NCBI RefSeq assembly: GCF_036046055.1 | Contig: NZ_CP107939.1 | Span: 2,914,001-2,978,000 of the forward strand | Direction of reading: 5' to 3' | DNA length: 64,000 nucleotides | Source of the DNA: Nocardia sp. NBC_00403 | GTDB taxonomy: Bacteria; Actinomycetota; Actinomycetes; Mycobacteriales; Mycobacteriaceae | In this document: piece after piece, positions 31,667 through 40,778 of the stretch | How positions within the stretch are numbered: the stretch's first letter is position 1 | Layout: the number at the start of each line of letters is the position of its first letter | The notes under the pieces: model-generated | The model's input: only the letters and a program-made list of their open reading frames with translations | What the model was told of the DNA's origin: nothing | Databases searched by the model: none | Program-made: the position numbers and the translations under genes

Positions 31667-32533
31667 ATGACCAACGTTCGCCACAACACCATCGAGATCC
31701 AGGGCCTGCCGGTCTTCTACCGTGAAGCGGGCGACCCTTCCAAGCCGACACTTGTTCTGCTGCACGGCTTTCCGACCAGCTCGGCCATGTTCCGCAACCT
31801 GCTGCCCGAGTTGGCTGCGGATTACCATCTGATCGCGCCGGACCATATCGGCTTCGGCCAGTCGGCAATGCCGTCGGTGCTCGCCTTCGATTACAGCTTC
31901 GAGAAGCTGACCGAGATCACCCTGGAACTGCTGGACACCTTGGGCATCCAGCGGTTCGCCCTCTACATCCAGGACTACGGCGCTCCGATCGGGCTGCGGA
32001 TCGCTTCCCGCAACCCCGCGCGCGTCACCGCGATCATCACCCAGAGCGGCAATGCCTACCTGGAGGGTTTCACGCCGTTCTGGGAGGTGCTCTTCGCGCA
32101 CGCCAACGACCGGGCCACCCACGAACCCGCCGTGCGCAAGCTGCTCGATCTCGACGCGACGAAATGGCAGTACACGCATGGTGTTCCGGCCGACCGGCTG
32201 GCGCTGGTCAGCCCCGACACCTGGACTCTGGATCAGCACTACCTGGATCGCGCCGGCAACAAGGAGATCCAGCTCCAGCTGTTCGCGGATTACAAGCTCA
32301 ACCTCGACGGCTACCCGGATTTCCAGAAGTACTTCGCCGAACACCGGCCGCCGGTCCTGATCGCCTGGGGCGAGCACGACGAGATCTTCGGTCCCGACGG
32401 CGCCCGCGCTTTCCTGCGTGACCTGCCCGATGCCGAACTGCACCTGCTGGACGCGGGCCACTTCGCACTGGAGACGCACGGCCCCGAGATCGCCGCGCTG
32501 ATCCGCGACTTCCTCGGCCGCAAGCTCGGCTGA
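31667..32533 (+). CDS. Alpha/beta hydrolase (haloalkane dehalogenase/epoxide hydrolase type)
   Basis: A 288-residue alpha/beta hydrolase. The oxyanion segment is LVLLHGFPTSSAMFRNLLPEL. The nucleophile is an aspartate in YIQDYGAPIGLRIA, the arrangement used by haloalkane dehalogenases, haloacetate dehalogenases and epoxide hydrolases rather than Ser esterases. The later acid lies near IAWGEHDEIFGP and the catalytic His in LLDAGHFALETH. It likely hydrolyses a carbon-halogen or epoxide bond in a small molecule. It follows the transporter in the redox block. Confidence 0.88.
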   Translation: MTNVRHNTIEIQGLPVFYREAGDPSKPTLVLLHGFPTSSAMFRNLLPELAADYHLIAPDHIGFGQSAMPSVLAFDYSFEKLTEITLELLDTLGIQRFALYIQDYGAPIGLRIASRNPARVTAIITQSGNAYLEGFTPFWEVLFAHANDRATHEPAVRKLLDLDATKWQYTHGVPADRLALVSPDTWTLDQHYLDRAGNKEIQLQLFADYKLNLDGYPDFQKYFAEHRPPVLIAWGEHDEIFGPDGARAFLRDLPDAELHLLDAGHFALETHGPEIAALIRDFLGRKLG

Positions 32534-32640
32534 GTCGAAAGACGAACGGGGCGTGCTCATCACGAGGGTGGGCACGTCCCGGTGTCTGCCCGCGAAAGTG
32601 CCCCTTGCGCGATGCCCGGCAACCTGCGAACAGTAGGGAG

Positions 32641-33444
32641 ATGAAGATTCTGGTGACCGGCGCGACCGGGAACATCGGCCGAATGGTCGTCGATCATCTG
32701 CTGGCCGCTGGGGCCGAGGAGGTACGGGCGCTGACCAACAACCCGCGGCGCGCTGCACTTCCCGCCGGTGTCGAGGTCGCCGACGGCTACCTGCGCCGCG
32801 TCTCGTCGCTGCCCGCGGCCTTCGCCGGTGTGGACCGGATGTACCTCGCCCCGGTGCTCGAGACCGTGGACGAGGTCGTCGCGCTGGCAAAGGATGCGGG
32901 CATCCGGCACATCGTCGACCTCTCGGGTGACGAACACACCGAATGGCAGCCGATCGCCACCGCCGTGGCGAAGTCCGGAGTCGACTGGACCCACCTGTAC
33001 GCCGGCGAATTCACCGAGAACACCCTCATGTGGGCGGACCAGGTCCGCTCGACCGGTGAGATCCGCGAGCCCTACCCCGAGGCCGCGAACGCCCCGATCA
33101 CCATGGACGACATCGCACGAGTGGCCGCCACCATCCTGCTGTCCGACGGACACGAAGGCCGAATCCACCACCTCACGGGCCCGGAAACCCTGACCAGAGC
33201 CGACCGGGTCCGGCAGCTCGCCGAAGCTATCGGTGGCCCGATCGACTTCGTGAAAGTGTCACGCGCAGAAGCGATCCAGCGGCTGACGCCGACCATGGGC
33301 GAGTACGCCGAATGGTATGTCGACGGCCTCGAGATGATGGTCGAGCATCCGCAACAGCCGACCACCGCGGTCGCCGACATCACCGGGGCTCCCGCCACTA
33401 CCTTCGCTCGGTGGGCAGCGGCTAACGCCCACCTGTTCCGCTGA
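32641..33444 (+). CDS. NmrA-like atypical short-chain NAD(P)-binding protein
   Basis: ATG 32641 opens directly on the dinucleotide-binding motif MKILVTGATGNIGRMVVDHL, giving 267 residues. Further features are VEVADGYLRRVSSLPAAFAGVDRMYL and RHIVDLSG, with no YxxxK pair, as in NmrA/HSCARG-type proteins that sense the NADP(H) ratio or act as quinone reductases. The start has a GGGAG abutting the ATG, so initiation may be leaderless or use an unusual spacing. The 3' end overlaps the convergent LysR gene by 23 bp. Confidence 0.85.
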   Translation: MKILVTGATGNIGRMVVDHLLAAGAEEVRALTNNPRRAALPAGVEVADGYLRRVSSLPAAFAGVDRMYLAPVLETVDEVVALAKDAGIRHIVDLSGDEHTEWQPIATAVAKSGVDWTHLYAGEFTENTLMWADQVRSTGEIREPYPEAANAPITMDDIARVAATILLSDGHEGRIHHLTGPETLTRADRVRQLAEAIGGPIDFVKVSRAEAIQRLTPTMGEYAEWYVDGLEMMVEHPQQPTTAVADITGAPATTFARWAAANAHLFR

Positions 33445-34357
33445 CGATCTGTCCGGCGCCGACCGCGCCGGGGAAGTCCGCGGCGACCTCCAGGATCGTC
33501 TGAACGAAGGTTCGGATGTAGACATTCTCGGCCGACGTGAGCCAGGTGAGTCCGAAGTCTATTGTCGGGGCGTCGTGAAAAGGGACGAAGGCGAGTTCGG
33601 GGCGGCTGTAGTAGTCGGCCGAGTGAATGGAGGTGGGGCAAACCGCTTTACCCGCGCTCACGAGGGAGAGGACTTCCTGCCACGCCGTGGTCGCCGGGCC
33701 CCGCGGGATGGGTCGGCCCAAGGGAGTGCGGCGCGGCAGGTGGAAGTCGAGAAAATACTGCGGCGGCCCGTCGATCGTGATCAGGGGGTAGTCCGCAAGG
33801 TCCTCGAGAGACACCGATTCGCGACCGGCAAGGGGATGTGCCGCCGGAACGGTGAGTGCGCGCGGATGAGAGAAGATGACGGGGCCGGTCGTGACATCAG
33901 GTTCGTCGGCAGGAAATTCGGTGAGCTGAAGGTCGAGCTCACGAGTACGCAACGGCCCGAAGCGGTCGTTGAGCGCCGCCTCTTGGATCTGAATTTTGCA
34001 TGCGGGGTAGCGCGTCTGGAACAGATTACCCGCCGCGACGATGAGGTTGCCGCACCAGGCGCCGGAGAAGCCGACCCGCAAGACCCCGGTGATGCCGTGC
34101 CCGTTCGCGGTCGCTTCGGCGATCGCCTGTTTGATCCGCTGGTAGCCGGGGGCCAGATCGTCACGCAGCTGACGTCCGACCGGCGTGGGTGTCACCTGAC
34201 GGCTGGTGCGCACGAACAACGGTGCGCCGACCCGGCTTTCCAGCTGTTTGATCACCTGGCTGATGCGTCCCGGGGATACCCCGAGCCGCTCTGCTGTCCT
34301 GCCGAAGTGCAGTTCATCGGCCAAGACCAAAAATATCTCGATTTCGCGAAGCTCCAC
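33422..34357 (-). CDS. LysR-family transcriptional regulator
   Basis: GTG 34357 behind GGGAG gives 311 residues. The N-terminal helix-turn-helix is clear: ELREIEIFLVLADELHFGRTAERLGVSPGRISQVIKQLESRVGAPLFVRTSRQVTPTPVG. The rest is the periplasmic-binding-like effector domain with the usual GVLRVGFSG start. It lies convergent with and overlapping the NmrA-like gene rather than divergent from a target, so its regulon is unclear; the redox block is the obvious candidate. Confidence 0.9.
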   Translation of the reverse strand: MELREIEIFLVLADELHFGRTAERLGVSPGRISQVIKQLESRVGAPLFVRTSRQVTPTPVGRQLRDDLAPGYQRIKQAIAEATANGHGITGVLRVGFSGAWCGNLIVAAGNLFQTRYPACKIQIQEAALNDRFGPLRTRELDLQLTEFPADEPDVTTGPVIFSHPRALTVPAAHPLAGRESVSLEDLADYPLITIDGPPQYFLDFHLPRRTPLGRPIPRGPATTAWQEVLSLVSAGKAVCPTSIHSADYYSRPELAFVPFHDAPTIDFGLTWLTSAENVYIRTFVQTILEVAADFPGAVGAGQIVSGTGGR

Positions 34358-34433
34358 GCTGCTCCCGACGAGCGTGCTCGCCCACCGCTGTGGTGGACGA
34401 GCACGCCTCGTTTCGCCGATCCGCCGTTGGTCT

Positions 34434-37016
34434 CTACGACTCGACGTCGAACGCGCGGGCGCGCAGCGAGCGCTCGATGCCTGCTTTGCCTTCGGTGACC
34501 AGGCGGCGCAGTGCGGGCGGGTGATCGCCCGCAAGGAATTTATCGGCCGCGGCGACGGCGTCCGCGCTGATCGCCCAGGCCGGGTAGAGGCCGATCACCA
34601 CGGTTTGCGCCACCTCGCTGGAGCGCCGCTCCCAGACACCGGGGACCTCGGCGAAGTACCGGTCCACATAGGGCGTCAGCAGCTCGTTCTGACCGGCCGG
34701 TGCGAAGCCGCCGACAATCGAGCGAGCGGTGATGTTGGCGACCGAATCGTCGCCCATCACCGTCGCCCAGGCCTGCTCTTTCACCTCGGCGATCGGTCGC
34801 GCCGTCGCGGCGGCGGCGGCCTGCCGCTTGCCTGCTGCGGTCGGGTCGTTGGCCAGTTCCTGGTCGATCACCGGGGTGCCCGTGCCGTCGGCGTCGATTT
34901 CGCCCGCGGCGGCGAGTGCGGTGACGATCCGCCAGCGCAGGTCGGTGTCGACGGTCAGGCCGGGGAGGCCGACCTCGGCGGGATCGCCGTCGAGCACCTC
35001 GCCCAGCACCTCGGTATGCCAGGCGGACAGTTTGGCGCCGGTGAGTGCGTTGACGAAGGCGAGTTGGTGGTCGGAGCTTGGCTCGGCCTCGCGGGCGAGC
35101 TCGAGCAGACGGTTGGCGAACTCGGGCCAGCCGGTGGTCGCGGCCCAGGTGGGATCGGCGTAGCTGCCGATGGCGGTGTTGGCCTGCATCAGCAGCCTTT
35201 GCACCACACCGATTTCGGTCTCCGCTCCGATGCCGCGCTGGACGAGTGCGACGAAGTCGCGCGCCCGCATCTCGGCCTGCCGTGTCATTTCCCACGCGGC
35301 CGACCACGCCAGGGTGCGGGGGAGTGGCTGTGCGATATCGCCGATGCGGTTCACCAGCACGTCGAGCGAATCGGGGTCGAGGCGCACCGAGCAGTAGGTG
35401 AGGTCGTCGTCGTTGACCAGCACCAGCTTGCCGCGCGCAACGCCGACGAGTTGGGGGACCTCGGTGCGCTCGGCGGCATCCAGGTCGATTTCGATGCGTT
35501 CGGTGCGGACCAGCTTTCCGTCCTGGTCGTCGTAGACGCCGATGGCCAGACGGTGCACGCGCCGCTCGCCCGCGCCGGGCGCCGCGCCTTCCTGGACGAC
35601 CGCGAACGAGGAGAACGAACCGTCGGCGGCCACTTCGAAGTCCGGGCGCAGGATATTGAGGCCGGTGGTCTTGAGCCACTGGGTGCCCCAGGTCGACAGG
35701 TTACGGCCGGACGACTTCTCCAATGCCCGCAGCAGGTCGTCGAAAGTGGCATTGCCGTAGGCATGTTCGGCGAAGTACGCGCGCAGCCCGGCCAGGAACG
35801 GCTCGAGGCCGACGTATGCGACGAGCTGCTTGAGCACGCTCGCGCCCTTGGCGTAGGTGATGCCGTCGAAGTTCACCTCGACCGCCGCCAGATCGGGGAT
35901 GTCCGCGGCGATCGGGTGGGTGGAGGGCAGCTGGTCCTGCCGGTAGGCCCAGGACTTCTCCACATTCGCGAACGTGGTCCAGGCACTGGTGTATTCGGTG
36001 GCGTCGGACTGGCACAGCACCGAGGCGAAGGTCGCGAACGACTCGTTGAGCCACAGGTCGTCCCACCACTTCATGGTGACCAGGTCGCCGAACCACATGT
36101 GCGCCATTTCGTGCAGCACCGTCTCCGCGCGCCGCTCGTAGGAGGCGCGGGTGACCTTGGACCGGAAGACGTAGTCCTCCAGGAAGGTCACCGCGCCGGC
36201 GTTCTCCATGGCGCCCGCGTTGAATTCGGGCACGAACAGCTGGTCGTACTTGCCGAAGGCATACGGCACGCCGAAGTTCTTGTGGTAGAAGCCGAATCCC
36301 TGCTTGGTCTCGGTGAAGAGCCGGTCGGCGTCCATGTACTCGGCCAGCGAGGCGCGGCAGTAGATGCCGAGCGGGATGGCGCCGTGGTCGTCGGTGTAGA
36401 CATCGGTCCACGCGGTGTACGGTCCGGCGATCAGCGCCACCAAGTAGGTGCTCATCTTCGGGGTGGTGCGGAAGATGTGCTTACCGGGGTCGGCGGCAAG
36501 GGTTTCCACGACAGCGCTGTTGGAGATGACCTTCCAGTCGACAGGCGCGGTGACCGAGATGTCGAAGGTGGCCTTGAGATCCGGCTGGTCGAAGCAGGCG
36601 AACATACGCTTGGCGTCGGCGGTCTCGAACTGTGAGTACAGGTAGACGGTGTCGTCGGTCGGATCGACGAAGCGGTGCAGGCCCTCACCGGTGTTGGAGT
36701 ACTCGCAGTCCGCCTCGACCACGAGCTCGTTGCGCTCGGCGAGGTCGGTCAGCGTGATCCCGGTGGACTCGTCGTAGTCGGCGACATCGACCGGCCGGCC
36801 GTTGAGGACCGCCGAGCCGACCCCGCGCGCCACGATATCGATGAAGGTGCTCGCACCAGGGGTGGCGGTGAAGGTGACCGTGGTGCGGGAGGAGAACGTC
36901 TGCTCGCCCGGTTTGCCCGCCCCGTCGGTCAGGTCGAGTTCGATGCGGTAGTTCTCGACCGACACTGTCGAGGCGCGTTCGATCGCCTGGTCACGAGTCA
37001 GGTTGGGTGCAGACAT
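34434..37016 (-). CDS. pepN: Aminopeptidase N (M1 family)
   Basis: ATG 37016 follows AAGGAG and gives 860 residues, the family's usual length. The M1 hallmarks are present: exopeptidase motif GAMENAGA (about residue 255) and zinc site HEMAHMWFGDLVTMKWWDDLWLNESFA (HExxH with the third ligand Glu 18 residues on). The C-terminal half is the helical ERAP1-like domain. It releases N-terminal residues from peptides in the cytoplasm. It is divergent from purC with ~130 bases between. Long plus-strand frames through it are shadows. Confidence 0.95.
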   Translation of the reverse strand: MSAPNLTRDQAIERASTVSVENYRIELDLTDGAGKPGEQTFSSRTTVTFTATPGASTFIDIVARGVGSAVLNGRPVDVADYDESTGITLTDLAERNELVVEADCEYSNTGEGLHRFVDPTDDTVYLYSQFETADAKRMFACFDQPDLKATFDISVTAPVDWKVISNSAVVETLAADPGKHIFRTTPKMSTYLVALIAGPYTAWTDVYTDDHGAIPLGIYCRASLAEYMDADRLFTETKQGFGFYHKNFGVPYAFGKYDQLFVPEFNAGAMENAGAVTFLEDYVFRSKVTRASYERRAETVLHEMAHMWFGDLVTMKWWDDLWLNESFATFASVLCQSDATEYTSAWTTFANVEKSWAYRQDQLPSTHPIAADIPDLAAVEVNFDGITYAKGASVLKQLVAYVGLEPFLAGLRAYFAEHAYGNATFDDLLRALEKSSGRNLSTWGTQWLKTTGLNILRPDFEVAADGSFSSFAVVQEGAAPGAGERRVHRLAIGVYDDQDGKLVRTERIEIDLDAAERTEVPQLVGVARGKLVLVNDDDLTYCSVRLDPDSLDVLVNRIGDIAQPLPRTLAWSAAWEMTRQAEMRARDFVALVQRGIGAETEIGVVQRLLMQANTAIGSYADPTWAATTGWPEFANRLLELAREAEPSSDHQLAFVNALTGAKLSAWHTEVLGEVLDGDPAEVGLPGLTVDTDLRWRIVTALAAAGEIDADGTGTPVIDQELANDPTAAGKRQAAAAATARPIAEVKEQAWATVMGDDSVANITARSIVGGFAPAGQNELLTPYVDRYFAEVPGVWERRSSEVAQTVVIGLYPAWAISADAVAAADKFLAGDHPPALRRLVTEGKAGIERSLRARAFDVES

Positions 37017-37144
37017 GAGTCTCCTTCGTTGGTCGAAGAACTGTGCCCGGGCAGGCACGACAGTGACCACAATGCCACCTCGGTAAGGTTGCCCGCGCGG
37101 GACTTTTTCACATAGACCCTATCGACCAGGATCGGAGCTGCGAC

Positions 37145-37975
37145 GTGAAGCACATCCACGCGGGAAAGGTGCGCGACCTCTACGAGGACGGCGATACCCT
37201 GCTGCTCGTGGCCACCGACCGGGTGTCGGTGTACGACGTGTCGCTGCCCACCCCCATCCCGGACAAGGGCAAGCTGCTGACCCAGTTGTCGAACTGGTGG
37301 TTCGAGTTCTTCGCCGACATCCCCAACCATGTGCTGTCCACCACCGATGTGCCCGCCGAATTCGCAGGTCGCGCCATCCGGGTCAAGCCGTTGAAGATGG
37401 TGCAGGTCGAATGCATCGCACGCGGCTACCTGGTCGGCATGGGGCTGCGCGAGTACCAGCGTGACGGCGCGGTTTCCGGCGTGCGGCTGCCCGCGGGTCT
37501 GCGCGAGGGCGACAAGCTGCCCGAGCCGATCTTCACTCCGACCACCAAGATCTCCGATACCGGTCACGACGAGTTCATGACCTTCGACGATGTCGTGAAT
37601 CAGGAGGGCCGCGAGGTCGCCGAGCGGCTGCGCGATCTGACCCTGGACCTGTACTCCCGCGGCGCGGCGCACGCGGCCGAGCGCGGTGTCATCGTCGCCG
37701 ATACCAAGGTCGAATTCGGCTGGGACGGTGAAACGCTGACGCTCGGCGACGAGGTGCTCACGTCGGACTCGTCGCGCTTCTGGCCTGCCGCCGAGTGGGA
37801 GCCGGGCCGCCCGCAGCGCTCCTTCGACAAGCAGTTCGTCCGGGACTGGTCCACCTCGACCGGCTGGGACAAGGAGCCACCCGGCCCGGAAATCCCCGCC
37901 GACATCGTCGAAGCGACCCGGCAGCGCTATATGCAGGCCTATGAGTTGATCACCGGAAAGACCTGGAGCGCGTAG
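37145..37975 (+). CDS. purC: Phosphoribosylaminoimidazole-succinocarboxamide (SAICAR) synthase
   Basis: GTG 37145 gives 276 residues. The family begins at HIHAGKVRDLYEDGDTLLLVATDRVSVYD, and the SAICAR synthetase signatures CIARGYLVGMGLREYQ, DTKVEFGW and DSSRFWP follow. The enzyme joins aspartate to CAIR using ATP in purine synthesis. The N-terminus is shorter than in many homologues, and no earlier in-frame start exists. The gene stands apart from other pur genes here. The region around the stop is a 7-bp tandem repeat (AGCGCGT three times, 37967-37987, the last copy ending in C). Confidence 0.93.
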   Translation: MKHIHAGKVRDLYEDGDTLLLVATDRVSVYDVSLPTPIPDKGKLLTQLSNWWFEFFADIPNHVLSTTDVPAEFAGRAIRVKPLKMVQVECIARGYLVGMGLREYQRDGAVSGVRLPAGLREGDKLPEPIFTPTTKISDTGHDEFMTFDDVVNQEGREVAERLRDLTLDLYSRGAAHAAERGVIVADTKVEFGWDGETLTLGDEVLTSDSSRFWPAAEWEPGRPQRSFDKQFVRDWSTSTGWDKEPPGPEIPADIVEATRQRYMQAYELITGKTWSA

Positions 37976-38054
37976 CGCGTAGCGCGCAGTTGCGGCGCGG
38001 GCGGGCGCCGTTCAGTTCCGTGGTGAACGGTGGGATGGGTGTGCAGGTGTCTGC

Positions 38055-38543
38055 TCAGGCCGGTGGGCCGGTGAGATGTTCGGCAAGGCGGTCCACATAC
38101 GGCCGCTGGCCGGTGCCCAGTTTGTCCTGTGCGGTGGCAAGGTCGAACCATGCCGCGCGGTCGATTTCCGGGAACAGTGCCATCCGACCGGAACGTGGTG
38201 GCCACTCCATCTCGAATGTTCCCGGCACCACCTGTGCCGGATCCAGGTCCGCCTCGATCGCCCACACGGTGAGGTTCTTTGCGCTCTTGCCGCTGCCGTA
38301 GCGCACTTCACCCAGCGGTATCCACTCACCGTCCGGCACAGGCAGACCGAGCTCCTCGGTGAACTCGCGACGCGCCGCAGCAGCGGCGTCCTCGGTGTCC
38401 GGTTCGTACTCGCCTTTCGGAATCGACCAGGCGCCGTTGTCTTTACGCGCCCAGAACGGTCCACCCATATGTCCGATGAGGACCTCGGTTTCGCCCGAGG
38501 TCCGGCGGAACAAGAGAATTCCCGCGCTGTATTTGCCTGCCAC
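38055..38543 (-). CDS. Nudix hydrolase
   Basis: About 162 residues from GTG 38543. The Nudix box is complete: [23 protein letters not shown] (G-x5-E-x7-R-E-x2-E-E-x-G). The N-terminus AGKYSAGILLFRRTSGETEVLIGHMGGPFW and the later NLTVWAIEADLD and EIDRAAWFDLATA are typical of the NUDIX/MutT-like group acting on nucleotide or phosphorylated substrates. GTG 38588 could extend it by 15 residues. The frame is open much further upstream, but that is a shadow of the sigma-factor region. Confidence 0.85.
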   Translation of the reverse strand: MAGKYSAGILLFRRTSGETEVLIGHMGGPFWARKDNGAWSIPKGEYEPDTEDAAAAARREFTEELGLPVPDGEWIPLGEVRYGSGKSAKNLTVWAIEADLDPAQVVPGTFEMEWPPRSGRMALFPEIDRAAWFDLATAQDKLGTGQRPYVDRLAEHLTGPPA

Positions 38544-38731
38544 AGCAAGCAGTCTGCCCTGCACTGTCGGGACGCTCCGGTCGGACACGGCGGTTGCGGC
38601 CCCCGCATCGCAGAGCCGCGTTCGCGCTTGCCTTCTGATAGGTGTTCCGCACCCGTCGGGAACCGACGCCGCTGATAGGTCGAGAGGCGGGAAGTCGACG
38701 AGCCGATCATGATGCCGACGAGTTCGGCCGG

Positions 38732-39964
38732 TCAGTGCTCTGGAGGCATGCGGCGGAGTCGGGCGGCGCGGATGGTCAGGTAGTCGCGCTCGGGGGTGCT
38801 GGTGGTGCGGCCCGCTGCGGCGGTGTACGAGGTGATGGCGGCGTCGACATCGCCTGCCATTTCGTAGAGGTGGCCACGGACGGCGTCGAGCCGGTGGTTG
38901 CCCGCCAGTTGGTCGTCGAGGGTGTCGGCCAGTTCGAGACCGGCGGTGGGGCCGTGCACCATGGCGGTCGCGACGGCGCGGTTGAGGGTCACCATCGGAT
39001 TCGGGGCCATGCGTTCGATCATGTTGTAGAGCACGAGGATTCGGGGCCAGTCGGTGTCCTCGGGGCGTAAGGCCTCGGCGTGCAGGACGGCAATCGCGGC
39101 CTGGAGTTGGTAGGGGCCCGTGAGGCCACGTGCGAGGGTGCTGGTCGTCAGCGTCATACCTTCGGTGATCGCCGCGCGGTCCCACAGCGCGCGATTCTGC
39201 TCGGTGAGGGGAATCAGTTCGCCATGCGCCCCGGTGCGCGCGGCGCGGCGGGCGTCGGTGAGCAACATCAGCGCGAGTAAGCCGGTGACCTCGGTGTCCT
39301 CGGGCAGCAGCCGATGGATGGACCTGCTCAGGCGAATCGCCTCGGTGGACAGATCGGTGCGATGCAGATGCGGACCCGAGCTGGTGGTGTGGCCTTCGCT
39401 GAAGATCAGATAGAGCACGTGCAGCACCACGCCGAGCCGTTCCCGCCATTCGGCGTCGCCCGGTCGCGCGAAGGGGCGATCGACAGTGGACAACCGCTTC
39501 TTGGCGCGCGAGATACGTTGCGCCATAGTGGTCTCCGGCAACAGGAAGGCGTGGGCGATCTCGCTCGTTGTGAGACCCCCGACGGCGCGCAGCGTCAGGG
39601 CGATCGCGCTCGCGGAGGATAGTGCCGGATGGCAGCACAGGAAGAACATGGCAAGCGTGTCATCGCGATCGACTGCTTCCGCGCCGGACACGTCTCGCTC
39701 GAAAACCGTTGTCTCCCTGCGCCGCCGGGTCACCTCGGCGCGCACCACGTCGGTCATCCGGCGCTGTGCCACCTGGATGAGCCAGCCGCGCGGGTTGTCC
39801 GGCAGTCCCTCGGTCGGCCATTGCGTCGCCGCCGCGATCATGGCCTCCTGCAGCGCGTCCTCAGCAGTGTCGAAGTCACCGAATCGGCGCACCAGGACGC
39901 CGAGGACCTGCGGTGCGAGTTCGCGCAACAGATCCTCCGTGCCGACAGGCAGTGTTCCGGTCAC
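38732..39964 (-). CDS. ECF sigma factor with TPR-like C-terminal extension (ECF42 type)
   Basis: GTG 39964 gives 410 residues, twice the length of a simple ECF factor. Sigma-2 is at about 15-80 (RFGDFDTAEDALQEAMIAAATQWPTEGLPDNPRGWLIQVAQRRMTDVVRAE) and sigma-4 at about 110-165 (LTLRAVGGLTTSEIAHAFLLPETTMAQRISRAKKRL). The remaining ~240 residues are a helical TPR/DUF6596 domain with ALRPEDTDWPRILVLYNMIERMAPNPMVTLNRAVA. This architecture, together with a YCII/DGPF protein encoded just upstream, defines the ECF42 group, which has no anti-sigma factor and is thought to be controlled through its C-terminal domain. Confidence 0.9.
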   Translation of the reverse strand: MTGTLPVGTEDLLRELAPQVLGVLVRRFGDFDTAEDALQEAMIAAATQWPTEGLPDNPRGWLIQVAQRRMTDVVRAEVTRRRRETTVFERDVSGAEAVDRDDTLAMFFLCCHPALSSASAIALTLRAVGGLTTSEIAHAFLLPETTMAQRISRAKKRLSTVDRPFARPGDAEWRERLGVVLHVLYLIFSEGHTTSSGPHLHRTDLSTEAIRLSRSIHRLLPEDTEVTGLLALMLLTDARRAARTGAHGELIPLTEQNRALWDRAAITEGMTLTTSTLARGLTGPYQLQAAIAVLHAEALRPEDTDWPRILVLYNMIERMAPNPMVTLNRAVATAMVHGPTAGLELADTLDDQLAGNHRLDAVRGHLYEMAGDVDAAITSYTAAAGRTTSTPERDYLTIRAARLRRMPPEH

Positions 39965-40077
39965 TGTGCGATTGTCCGCGACGCGACGATGTGGGACAAG
40001 ATCACAGCGCACCTGTCCGCCTGGTAGGTGCGCAACGATGTGAAGTGCCCTCGCCAGTCGCTGTGGTGAGCCGAGCG

Positions 40078-40177
40078 GTGGTGTTCCCGGCTCGGCTGGT
40101 CATGCGGTCCTGGCGTCGGGGTTTTCGGTGGTGTCGCCGGCTCGGCCCGTCGTGCGGTTCTGGCGTCGGGTTGTTCG
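40078..40177. repeat. Two-copy 50-bp tandem repeat between YCII and sigma-factor genes
   Basis: The units 40078-40127 and 40128-40177 are 42 of 50 bases identical; both contain CGGCTCGG and CTGGCGTCGGG. They occupy the ~290-base gap (39965-40257) between the YCII gene and the sigma-factor gene. Translated in any frame the region gives low-complexity Arg/Thr-rich peptides, so I take it as non-coding. Confidence 0.6.
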
Positions 40178-40257
40178 GTTTCGGCGCTGGGTGGTGCCGT
40201 CTGCGCCGCGGGGTTCTAGTGCAACGCTGATCCGGACGGCCGCCGCGCCGGGTCCGG

Positions 40258-40659
40258 TCACTGCTCGCTGGCAGGAGCGCCCATCACCGCACGCACCTCG
40301 ATGTGCTCGCCGATCGGCTTGCCTCCGGGGCCGGGGGCTGCCGATGCTTTTGCGGCGATCTCCACTGCGCGCTCGGGGCTGTCCACGTCGACAATCCAAT
40401 ACCCGGCCAGGAACTCTTTGGTCTCCGGGAACGGTCCGTCGGTGATCACCGGCGCGGACCGCCCGTCCGAGCTGACCAGCTGCGCCTGGTCGGGTCCGGC
40501 CAGGCCCTGCGCGTCGACGAGCTCGCCGGACTTGGCCAGCTCCTCGCCGAGCATCCGCTGGAAGTCGATGTGCGCCTGGATCTCCTCGGGCGTCCACTCG
40601 GTGATCGGGGTGTCGCAGTGGGCGGCGGGGCTGTAGGTCTTCAGCAGCATGTACTTCAT
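40258..40659 (-). CDS. YCII-related (DGPF) protein, partner of the ECF42 sigma factor
   Basis: ATG 40659 follows AAGGAG and gives 133 residues. [13 protein letters not shown], the central [48 protein letters not shown] and the terminal IEVRAVM are the signature of YCII-related proteins with the D-G-P-F motif, a ferredoxin-like fold. These are almost always encoded next to ECF42 sigma factors and are thought to be their main targets; enzymatic activity is unproven. The sigma gene lies downstream on the same strand. Confidence 0.9.
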   Translation of the reverse strand: MKYMLLKTYSPAAHCDTPITEWTPEEIQAHIDFQRMLGEELAKSGELVDAQGLAGPDQAQLVSSDGRSAPVITDGPFPETKEFLAGYWIVDVDSPERAVEIAAKASAAPGPGGKPIGEHIEVRAVMGAPASEQ

Positions 40660-40778
40660 GGCACGGCTCCTTGCCGTTCGGTGCGTCCATGCGACGCTCT
40701 CGAGGTGAGGTCGGAGCCCGCGGTCCCGGTTCGACATATTCTGGGTGTTCGAAATGTGATTCGCATCACAAGAATTGG

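Noticed and set aside
34206..36635. 809-codon plus-strand open frame
   Set aside because: It is antisense to pepN, which has complete M1 motifs. Long antisense frames are expected in very GC-rich genes.
38589..39638. Upstream extension of the Nudix frame
   Set aside because: It overlaps the ECF sigma gene in another frame and has Arg/His-rich shadow composition; the Nudix fold starts near 38543.
40100..40690. 196-codon minus-strand frame across the repeat
   Set aside because: Low-complexity Arg/Thr-rich translation of a tandem repeat, overlapping the real YCII gene in another frame.
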